NCBI GenBank assembly: GCA_023052935.1
Contig: CM041292.1
Span: forward strand, 202,329,799 to 202,393,798
Direction: 5' to 3'
DNA length: 64,000 nucleotides
From: Piezodorus guildinii
Taxonomy: Eukaryota; Arthropoda; Insecta; Hemiptera; Pentatomidae
Both the position numbers and the translations under genes were made by a program. Each line of letters begins with the position of its first letter. Positions within the stretch are counted from its first letter, which is position 1. Under the pieces are notes generated by a model. The model did not search any database. It was given only the letters and a program-made list of their open reading frames with translations, and had not been told where the DNA came from. This document shows, piece by piece, positions 34,731-43,824 of this stretch.

Positions 34731-34847
34731 TGATAAGGAATTTACTAACCTAACCAATTATTTATATCATTATCATTTAAAACATATGTTAAGTATTAAT
34801 GTCGATTAAAGCCTTTACAAATCAAGGTTATTCTTATTTACACAACA
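34731..34847 (+). repeat. Left LTR of the Gypsy-type element
   Basis: 117 bases beginning TGATAAGGAATTTACTAACC and ending TTTACACAACA. It matches the two halves of the right LTR with a few substitutions. It includes CTAACCTAACC and the imperfect repeat TTATATCATTATCATTT. Confidence 0.85.
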
Positions 34848-36319
34848 ATTTAATCGACATTGTTATTTTCTGTACTATTCTCAACACTGTTAATTTATTT
34901 ACTCTTCTCAACATCGTTAATTACTTTACCATTGTCAACATTTTTAATTTCTTTACTTTTGTCAACATTGTTAATTTCTTTACAATTTTCCACATTAATG
35001 AATTGATAAGAGAAGGTGTAATCGAAGAAAGTAACTCTCCATGGAGGGCACAGGTCTTAGTTGTAAAAGGGTCGCATAGAAAACGGATGGTTGTCGATTA
35101 TTCTCAGACAATTAATAGATACACTTTACTTAATGCTTACCCTATACCTCCGGTAGAGAAAATCGCTTCCAGTATAGCTAGGTATAACGTACATAGCACT
35201 ATCGACTTAAAAATCACATATTACCAAGTACCGATTCGAAGAGAAGACCGACCTTACACTGCCTTTGAAGCAGTTGGGAAACTGTGGCAATTCAAAAGGA
35301 TTCCAATAGGGGAGACTAATGGTGTTGCAGCGTTTCAAAGAAAAATGAACGAAATTAAAACAAAAGAAGGTCTAGATGGTGTCAACGTATATCTGAACGA
35401 TACAACAGTCAGTGGAAGAGATCAGAACGAACATGACCGCAACTTGAAGAAATTCTTAGAAGTCTACAAGAAATACAATTTAACTATTAACCAACAAAAG
35501 TCTAAATTTAATTTAAAGTCCATTAAAATTCTTGGTTACCTGATCGAAAATAACACCCTACAGATCCCGACAGACTCAAACCATTTTCCATTCCCTAAGA
35601 ACAAGGCATCACTGCAGCGAGCACTTGGAATGTTTTCATATTATTCTAAATGGGTTCCAAGATTCTCACACAAAATTAGTAGACTAGTAAGTTGTAAGCA
35701 ATTTCCGCTTGATTCTCGGCTTGTCAAAGATTTCAACGATATCCGATCATGCATTCTTAAATCGGTCGTTCATAATGTCGAAGAGAACGTGCCATTCTGT
35801 GTAGAGACTGATGCTTCAGATGTCGCTATTGCAGCAATCCTAACACAGAACCAACGACCAGTCGCTTTCTTCTCCATAACTTTATCTAAGACTGAGCGAA
35901 ATCATTCCGCAGTGGAGAAAGAAGCACACGCAATCATCGAAGCCCTTCGGAAGTGGAGATATTGTTTAGTAGGCAGAAAATTTCAACTGATCACCGATCA
36001 GAAATCCATTTCTTACCTTTTTGATACTAACCATCCGGGAAAAATCAAAAGTGAAAAATTCACTCGATGGCGTTTAGAATTGGCCGCATACAACTACGAT
36101 ATCATTTATCGTCCAGGCAAACTAAATCTAGCAGCTGATGCATTTTCAAGATTTCGCAGTACTGCACTTTCTATAACTAAGCTGGAATCTCTTCACGTAT
36201 CATTGTGTCACCTAGGGATAGCTCGCATGTCTCATTCCTTGAAAATTCAAAATCTCCCATTGAAGAAATTAGAAAAGTCGGCTTGTAAAACCTGTGCATT
36301 AATAAAACCTCAGTTTTAA
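34799..36319 (+). pseudogene. Gypsy-type Pol: reverse transcriptase, RNase H and integrase zinc finger
   Basis: 506 residues. Residues about 25-65 come from the short tandem repeat and are unlikely to be Pol. The RT starts near 66 (ELIREGVIEES, SPWRAQVLVVK), with the first catalytic Asp in STIDLKITYYQ and TNGVAAFQR. The YxDD position reads YLND (198-201), so an invariant Asp is replaced. RNase H follows with VETDASD, EKEAHAIIEAL and LITDQKS, and then the integrase HHCC finger (His, His, CKTC) before a stop at 36317-36319. The stop falls just before the integrase core, so the protein ends early. No protease or gag. Confidence 0.85.
34878..34997 (+). repeat. Short tandem repeat of about 27 bp at the Gypsy internal start
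   Basis: About four diverged units of TTGTCAACATTGTTAATTTC plus TTTACTT. Translated, they give a repeated NIVNFFTxx pattern at the start of the ORF. They occupy the place where gag and protease would be. Confidence 0.75.
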
Positions 36320-36605
36320 AAAACGAAAGGTACTCTCATCAAAGCAACAACCCCGTTTGAAAGGCTGAGCATAGATTTTAAAGGACATCTGCTATCTGAT
36401 AATAGGTACAAATACCTTCTTACAGTAATTGACGATTATTCAAGATATCCTTTTGCCATCCCCTGTCAGGATTTATCATCAAAAACTGTGATTGGTGCAT
36501 TAAGCCAGATATTTTCAATATTTGGCTATCCAGGTTATAATCATTCAGATCGAGTCACTTCTTCATCTCCAAAGAGCTCGAGATGTATCTACATTCCAAA
36601 GGGAT
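36320..36605 (+). pseudogene. Gypsy-type integrase core, first half
   Basis: Continues in frame after the stop: FERLSIDFKGHLL (first catalytic Asp), TVIDDYSRYPFA, then GYPGYNHSDRV (second Asp region). Near 36565 the frame shifts and ends at TAG 36603-36605. The rest of the integrase continues in the next frame. Confidence 0.75.
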
Positions 36606-37260
36606 AGCTACGAGCCGTACAACTCCTTATAATCCTTGTGGAAACGGCCAAGTGGAGAGGTACAATGGAATTATATGGAAAACGGTATCTCTGGCTCTTC
36701 ATTCAAAAAACCTGCCTATAACACAATGGCAAACAGTGTTACCTGAAGCATTACAATCCATTCGGTCATTACTCTGCACAGCTATCAACGCTACTCCTCA
36801 CGAGAGAACGTTCTTTCACAAGCGAAAAGGCACATATGGAGTAGCTCTACCTTCTTGGTTAAGTACCCCTGGTAAAATATTAATGAAAAATTTCGTTCGG
36901 AGTGGTAAATATGATCCCCTCTTCCAGGAAGTCGAACTCTTGGAGTCCAATCCAAATTACGCTCTTGTACGATTGCCAGACGGGAAGGAGACAACGGTTA
37001 ATCTGCGGCACCTCGCTCCCGTTGGAGGTTCGGAATCCTATGAAGAAGACGTATTGGAGCCAGACGACCGTCCCGAGCTAGATGACGATCCTCGGCCAGC
37101 ACAAGCTGCCAGTGAAGAGGCTGCCCTGACCGAAGCACATCCTCAGCCAGATGATCACCTAGACCAAACAGCAGAGAGCTCTGGAGAGAACCAGCCACTC
37201 CGCAGGTCTACTCGCATTTCAAAACCTCCCCCCTACTTGAAGGACTATGTTTTTAAATAA
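36583..37260 (+). pseudogene. Gypsy-type integrase, C-terminal part
   Basis: 225 residues: TTPYNPCGNGQVERYNG with the third catalytic residue (Glu of QVER), a SLLCTAINATPHERTF block, then an SH3-like domain (YALVRLPDGKETTVNLRHLAP), an acidic Glu/Asp/Pro-rich linker and the basic end RRSTRISKPPPYLKDYV. The ORF stop is 12 bases before the right LTR. Open and well preserved, but cut off from the rest by a frameshift. Confidence 0.85.
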
Positions 37261-37272
37261 AGCGAGGGAGAG

Positions 37273-37335
37273 TGATAAGGAATTTACTAACCTAACCTAT
37301 TATTTATATCATTATCATTTAAAACACATGTTAAG
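37273..37335 (+). repeat. Right LTR, first part
   Basis: TGATAAGGAATTTACTAACC to CATGTTAAG. The rest of the LTR is at 38541-38594. The insertion between them is flanked by CATGTTAAG (37327-37335) and CATGTCAAG (38532-38540), an apparent 9-bp duplication. Confidence 0.82.
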
Positions 37336-37627
37336 TTGTTGTTGTTTATTCGTTTAACGTCACTTTTATGCTACTATGGCTAATCGGACGATGCTACAGT
37401 GGGAGTCCTAAATTTTGCCTATCCAGGTTTTATTAGGATAGGGATCTTTAACGAGTACCTGACATCGCACAGGCTCGGGACCACCTTTTAACGTCCCCTC
37501 CGAAGGACGGCGTAACTAAGGATTCTTTACCGCCATTAAAAAATCCTAGGACCACCTGCGGGTTTGAACCCGTGACCTTTAGCATGGGAGGCTGTTACGC
37601 TAACCACCCAGCTACAAGTGATCCCAA
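37336..37627 (-). mobile_element. SINE-1 copy (-) at the edge of the insert in the Gypsy LTR
   Basis: Complete family sequence from the GTTGTTGTTGTTTATT tail to GTAGCTGGGTGG and GGGATCAC. No clear TSD of its own; its outer edge coincides with the left boundary of the composite insertion in the right LTR. Confidence 0.82.
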
Positions 37628-37940
37628 TTAATCGTAAACTTAAACCGTCCACTTTTAAAATTCTCAACCTTTCCAACTTTTAGTTCTCTTTAAACCTTTT
37701 CTAATATATATTCCACAGAGAGATATGTATACACACGTATTCACTATATTTTCATATTTTAATTTTTTCACACTTTATGAAAGAATGGACATATTGTACG
37801 TCATAGATTTATAACTCTTTTTCTCTTACCGTTAAATGTATTTTTTTTTCTTTATAATTTCTCGCTATTATACTATTTCATCACTATTTTTTTACTTTCA
37901 TCACTTTTTTTATTTTTTAACTTTATAACGTCTCACATTA

Positions 37941-38160
37941 GGGATCACTTGTAGCTGGGTGGCTAGCGTAACAGCCTCCTATGCCAAAGCCGTCCTTCGG
38001 AGGGACGTTAAAAGGTGGTCCGAGCCTGTGCGATGTCAGGTACTCGTTAAAGATCCCTATCCTAATAGAACCTGGATAGGCAAAATTTAGGACTCCCACT
38101 GTAGCATCGTCCGATTAGCCATAGTAGCATAATGTGATGTTAAATAAATAAACAACAACA
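37941..38160 (+). mobile_element. SINE-1 copy with internal deletion, 13-bp TSD
   Basis: Flanked by ACGTCTCACATTA (37928-37940 and 38161-38173, perfect). The segment between the A box and CCGTCCTTCGG, including the B box, is deleted, yet both ends are present. Confidence 0.9.
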
Positions 38161-38400
38161 ACGTCTCACATTAATTAAATAAGTAATTAATTAAAACTAA
38201 AATATAACACACCTTTTATTAAAATGTCTTCCCCTCTTTTGTTTTTGTTTGTAGGAATTATTACATTTATCAATTGTCATTACTACTTTTTCACTTTGTT
38301 TGTAATCTTTAATACAATACATTTTTCTTATCATCTTTATATATTGTATTCCACTGCTGGTTGTTATCTTTGTTTTTTTTCTTGTTTTTTTCTTATAGCC

Positions 38401-38430
38401 CTGAAGAAGGCCTATAATTTAGGCCGAAAC
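38401..38430 (+). ncRNA. Hammerhead-like core with a 6-bp stem II
   Basis: CTGAAGA, stem II GGCCTA-TAATT-TAGGCC (six perfect pairs), then GAAAC and GTCGGC. The best-formed core in the window. Downstream at 38475-38515 comes the terminal word GACTGCACCCTCAACCAACT shared with the other inverted-end elements. Confidence 0.55.
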
Positions 38431-38540
38431 GTCGGCACCAATAAATTAAGTTTACGCTTAATTGTGTGTTAAATTGACTGCACCCTCAACCAACTTCTCT
38501 CATATATACACACAGTCAACCATTGTCACTTCATGTCAAG

Positions 38541-38594
38541 TATTAATGTCGATGAAAGCCTTTAGAAATGAAGGTTATTCTCATTTACACAACA
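38541..38594 (+). repeat. Right LTR, second part
   Basis: TATTAATGTCGATGAAAGCC to TTTACACAACA, followed by the TCCGC duplication. Confidence 0.82.
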
Positions 38595-38621
38595 TCCGCT
38601 TAGACTTACCACACGTATTAT

Positions 38622-38850
38622 ATAAAAAATTGTAAAAGTTAACGGAAAGTGATGAAAAGCGGATAAAACTTAGATAATAATTTAATCAGATTATTTAACA
38701 CATGTTTCCAACGAAATATAATTTTATTAATTTTTTAACCTTTTACATTTACTTACCTCCATATTTTATCTCTTACTGTATTTGAAAATTTCTAAATTGA
38801 TTTTAACATGGAGGTAAGTGAATGTCATGTCTTGCGCGCACCCTGATTTT
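38622..38850 (+). repeat. FamA tail fragment (+)
   Basis: From GTTAACGGAAAGTGATG to GGAGGTAAGTGAATGTCATG and CGCGCACC. It lies just to the right of the Gypsy-type element. Confidence 0.65.
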
Positions 38851-40290
38851 TTAGAATTATTTCAATTAGTTTATTAATATCTAGTTTATTTTCTTTAATC
38901 GTTTTTTTAAGAAGCTTTATTTCATATTTCACACACTCAAAAAAATCCGAAAGGTAGAAAAACTATGTAATAGATAGTGAGAAAAATAAATTTGTAAGAA
39001 AAGGAAGTTATTGTTTCTTTTGAAATACATTGAGCTAAGATGGAGGCTTGATAGAGAAGACGAAGAAGAGGAATCGAATAATTATGGATGCATTATGGAA
39101 AATTCTTGTTATATCTTTTACAGGAAAAAGGAAACTTTGCTCATTTACGCCTAAGGTCATATTTGCAAATCGTTTGTTATTGGGAAAAAGAGAAGAAATA
39201 ATTGGACTGTCTAGGCAATCGAAGGCCTCTTTGAGGTTATCGCTTTCGCAGGAACTGCCGGTATTTAATTTTGCCGATAACCTTCATCACTCCAACTTCC
39301 GTCACCAGTTACTAAATGCATATGTATGTGCTCGTGTCTTCTGCGTTTTACGTCTTCTGAAGGCAGAATACTTTCTTACGGAGCAAGTACAGGAGCTGCA
39401 TCGATCTTTCCGAGGCCATAGAATCGATATTTAGGTCAGTTGGTATGTTATTCAAAGTACATTACTGGTATCATTTATATGAGGATTTGATTTACTTCGG
39501 AAGATGTATAGTTTTCTCGTTATAGCATTACTAAAGAAAGGTGAACCAGTTAGAGATCAATGTTTGCAAGGCTATAATTTATGTTTCTATACTACAAAGT
39601 TCAATATCAATTTCGCAATGTTAACACTTTTTTTTTTTATGTGTAGAATAAGAAATATCTTTAAATATACAGAGAGATTTTCTTTATTAGCACGGAAGAT
39701 TAAATAGATATATTCATATATAAATATAATATTTATATTTACAGTTTTTGAAAACTGTCACAGCTGACAAACGCTAGGGTTGGAACAAACCCTCGCTCTG
39801 ATGAAATCAGCTGATCTTTTAATTAAAATGTATTTAAATTAAGGGAGGTTACAATAACATTGATGGTGTTATTTGTTATGTATCTTAGTCTTGTTCAGTT
39901 TATGATACATGTTTATTATGTTAGTCTTGTTTTGATTAATTAATGAATATTGAACCCGTAAGTTTGATGTTTAGTATTTTTTTTTTTTTTTACAGTAATG
40001 GTTCTAAATGTGATTTATTATAAAATTGTATTGTAAGCTTCTATTACTGATGTTGTGTTTGTGAAAATAAAGAAGTTTCAAGTCAAAGATGGTTACTACT
40101 CACTCCCCCTCCGCTGGCCTAGCACTTATTTAAATAAATACTTATATAATGTAAATAGAGACGTTACAACTGTAACTCCAAATTGGAGCAAATTGCACAA
40201 ATTCACATGCACATACTCACAAAACCGGTCATTCCCGAATGAATACGTATTCGTATCTATGACTCTAATATTGTAAGGAAAGGAAAAAAG
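38850..40290. other. Single-copy-looking region, no confident gene
   Basis: No TE family was recognised. A 128-codon + strand ORF (39048-39434) and a 73-codon one (40055-40276) have no motif I recognise. A small hairpin AGGGTT-GGAAC-AAACCCT lies at about 39774-39792. GTGAAAATAAAGAAG at 40060 resembles a 3' end signal. Confidence 0.35.
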
Positions 40291-40295
40291 AATAT

Positions 40296-41200
40296 AAAAA
40301 TCTGGTGCGGGCAACACACGACTTTCACTTACCTCCATTTTTAAAATCAATGAAAGAATTTTCAAATACAGTTAAAGATAAAAATACGTGAAACTATTAA
40401 GGAATTAATCAAATTGAATTTATATAGAAACATGTGTTTCATTAAAAAATCTATTATATTATTATCTAAAATAATCAGTTAGTTTTATCTTCTTTTCATC
40501 ACTCTCTATTAACTTTTAAAAGCTTGTGTGTGACATGATATTTTTTCTAAAATCATTAGCTTTCCAACGGTATATCATACATGTATATTACTGCTCTTAT
40601 GTTCAAAAACGAAAAATTGCATTAAAAAAATATTTTTTCTGTTTTCTCCTTTATTTGGGTATCAAATTTATTCAATTTATATATTTACCTCTTTTTCATA
40701 AGCGTTAACAAGATAATATAGTTATTTTTATTGAATCTACAAAATTAAAGGTACTTTAGGGGAAGAAAATTTAAAATATCGGCATTTAAGCCCTGTCAAA
40801 CCATTTTTATCCAAATAAAACCTACATGATATTAAAGCCCATTAAATTTTACATCGATATAGCGAGTTTAATCAAAATCGTCGCAACCGTTTTTGAGAAA
40901 ATTGAAAAAAGGTGCAAAATGCATGGTATAAAGTGGTTCTTATGGTAAGCTCATTTCGATGAAAAAGATTTTGTAACGTCTCGGGCGTATAGTTGTCTTA
41001 AATATGAAATTTAAGTTGCAAAGGACTTAACGTTTCCGCCCGGGAGTTACCACACACACATTCACACACAGACCTTTTTGCGGGACTTGGTTATTTGGAC
41101 TCAGGGGACTCTAAAACGTGTATTTCCGTTGAAAACTGGAATTCGAAAATTTTCACGATCGCAATACTCCCCCTTACTATATATTGTAAATGAAAGTAAA
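40296..41200 (-). repeat. FamA copy, complete (-)
   Basis: Full order from tail (CTGGTGCGGGCAACACACG) to head (ATATATTGTAAATGAAAG). Confidence 0.87.
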
Positions 41201-41270
41201 AATGATTAGTTTTACAACCCACGTTACATTTTTTTTTGTTAATTTATTTTCGTTTATGGCAAGAGTAACA

Positions 41271-42180
41271 TAAAAAATTTGGTGCGCGCAACACACGACT
41301 TTCACTTACCTCCGTTGTTGAAATCAATTTAATAATTTTGAAATCATTTAAAGATACAAATAAATTGTTAATGAATTAATTATTTTGAATTAAAATAAAA
41401 ATATGTGGTTTATTAAATAATCTATTATATTTTTATCTACAACAGTCAGTCAGTTTCATCGGCTTTTCATCACTCTTCATTAACCTTTAAAATTCCGTGT
41501 ATTAGATGATATTTTTTATAAAATATTTAGCTCTCCAATGATATTTTATACGTCTATATTACTATTATTGTGTTCAAAAACAAAAAAATTGCATAAAAAA
41601 ATATGTTTGCACTTTTCTCCTTTAGTTGTTTATGTAATTCGCCCAAATTGCATATTAAGCCGTTATTTATCAATGCTAACTAGATAATATAGTTATTTTT
41701 ATAAAATATACAAAATTAAAGGTACTTTAGAGGAAGAAAAAATTTAAAATATCGGCATTTAAGTCCTGTCAAACCATTTCAATCAGAATCAAAACTACAT
41801 CATGTTAAAGTCCATTACATTTTACATCGATATAGCGAGTTTAATCAAAATCGTTTAAGCCGTTTTTTAAGAAAATCGTAAAAAAGGGCAAAATGCATGG
41901 TATAAAGTGGCTCTTCTGGTAAGCTGATTTTGATGAAAAAGATTCTGTAACACCTCGGACGTATAGTTGTCTTAAATATGAAATTTCTGTTTCATAGGAC
42001 TTTTCGTTTTCGCACAGGAGTTACCACACACACACACACACAGAACTTTTTTCGGGACTTGGTTATTTGGACTCAAGGGACTCTAAAACGTGTATTTCCG
42101 TTGAAAACTGGAATTCGAAAATTTTCACGATCGCAATACTTTCCGTTTCTATATATTTCATGTATAGGTAAGTGAAAGTA
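41271..42180 (-). repeat. FamA copy, complete and older (-)
   Basis: Tail TTGGTGCGCGCAACACACG to head, with more substitutions than the copy immediately to its left. The two are separate insertions in the same direction. Confidence 0.85.
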
Positions 42181-42340
42181 ACAACAAACCCGTGAAAACT
42201 CGATTCCATTGCTTCGTGATATTTTACATATTTGTGTTGTCGAAATGTCTAAAATTGATTGGGAGTTGAGTTGGGATTCTATTGCAGAACAAGGCTGCTC
42301 GCGGACCTAGCCATAAGAGTAATTAATAACGAAGCCGGTC

Positions 42341-42606
42341 CGATAATAGACAATGGGTGTCCTAGCAGTGAGGTCGATTCGAGAGAAGGTCGATAGCTGG
42401 AATCTTCATTATCAATAATCGATCTATCGAAATATCTCGTCCCTTGCTCAACTTGTCTGGAATGCTGTCAATCGATAATGTTCGCGACAATCGAACTGGA
42501 CGGAAGACCTTCGAACTATTTCCCTATCGACATAATTATGGAATTTTACTGTCCAACAAATCAGCTGTGCGAAAGATATAAAATGTATTAAAAGGATAAA
42601 ACGATA
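42341..42606. promoter_or_regulatory. Cluster of CGATA motifs in unique sequence
   Basis: CGATA at 42341, 42391, 42473 and 42602, and TATCG at 42425 and 42525, in a GC-richer unique segment (42185-42720). In Drosophila such clusters are bound by BEAF-32 and the related DRE motif TATCGATA by DREF. No adjacent gene start was identified. Confidence 0.3.
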
Positions 42607-42847
42607 ATAAAGCGTTTAACGATTGTGATTACATACACTTTTTCCTAATAATCTTTCTTCATTACCACTATAAGAAGAAAATCCATTACAAACCTCCGTG
42701 GCTTTTATCATAATATCGTATATATCCCTTCATAGGGAAGGGAAAGGAAATGAATCACAAAATTTAAAAATCTGATGCACACAACACACGAATTTCACTC
42801 AGCTCTGTTGTTAAGAAATTATTAATTTGAAATCAATTAAAGAATTT

Positions 42848-43566
42848 TTACTCACTTACTATATATAGTAGGGAAAGTATTGCGATAGTGAACATTTTCG
42901 AATTCCAGTTTTCAACGGAAATACACGTTTTAGGGTCCCTTGAGTCCAAATAACCAAGTCCCGCAAAAAGGTCTGTGTGTGCGAAAACTAAAAGTGCTAT
43001 GAAACTGAAATTTCATATTTAAGACAAATATACGCCCAAGACGAGACAAAACTTTTTTCATCAAAATGAGCTAACCAGAAGAGGCACTTTATACCATGCA
43101 TTTTGCACATTTTTTCGATTTTCTCGAAAACGGTTCCGACGATTTTGATTAAACTCGCTATATCAATGTAAAATTTAATGGGCTTTAATATCATGTAGGT
43201 TTTATTCTGATTAAAATGGTCTGACAGGGCTTAAATGCCGATATTTTAAATTTTCTTCCCCTAAAGTACCTTTAATTTTGTAGATTCAATAAAAATAACT
43301 ATATTATCTTGTTAACGCTGATGAAAAACAGGTAAATATATGAATTGAATAAATTCGATACCCAACTAAAGGAGAAATAGAAAAAAATATTTTTCTGATG
43401 CAATTTTTCGTTTTTGAACATAAGAGCAGTAATATACATGTATAATATACCGTTGGAAAGCTAAAGATTTTAGAAAAATATTATCTTATACACAAGCTTT
43501 TAAAAGTTAGTAGAGAGTGATGAAATGAAGATAAAACTAACTGATTATTTTAGATAATAATATAAT
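42848..43566 (+). repeat. FamA copy (+), left portion split by the Jockey element
   Basis: Head through body; it stops at the Jockey target-site duplication and resumes at 47006-47166 with the tail. About 80 bases of minus-strand FamA tail precede it (42765-42845). Confidence 0.85.
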
Positions 43567-43824
43567 CAGAAACAATTCTTTATTGAACAATATTACAATC
43601 TGTCCAATTTAGGACATTTTTAATAGGGATAAAGTACAACATTCATACTGCATTCACACGATATATACAAAACAATAAATTAATATAATAATAAAACAAT
43701 ATAAATAAATACAAAACAAAATCAATAAAAATATATACAAAAGTCACTCATACCTATATACAATTCACAAGCATACACCACGTGAGTGGAGAATCTAGCC
43801 AATGCTAGAACTCCAATATACATT

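Larger units (their letters stand above)
34731..38594 (+). mobile_element. Ty3/Gypsy-type LTR retrotransposon, deleted, TSD TCCGC
   Basis: The left LTR is 34731-34847 (TGATAAGG to ACACAACA, 117 bases). The right LTR starts at 37273 and ends at 38594 but is split by a 1.2-kb insertion. Both flanks have TCCGC (34726-34730 and 38595-38599), a 5-bp target duplication. The purine-rich AAGCGAGGGAGAG before the right LTR is the likely polypurine tract. Gag and protease are absent: the internal region goes from a short tandem repeat straight into the reverse transcriptase. So this is a defective deletion derivative, which would need enzymes in trans. Confidence 0.88.

Noticed and set aside
38224..38472. 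Hydrophobic 82-codon ORF as a membrane protein
   Set aside because: T-rich spacer gives Phe/Leu/Ile by composition; its end overlaps the hammerhead-like terminus of a TE.
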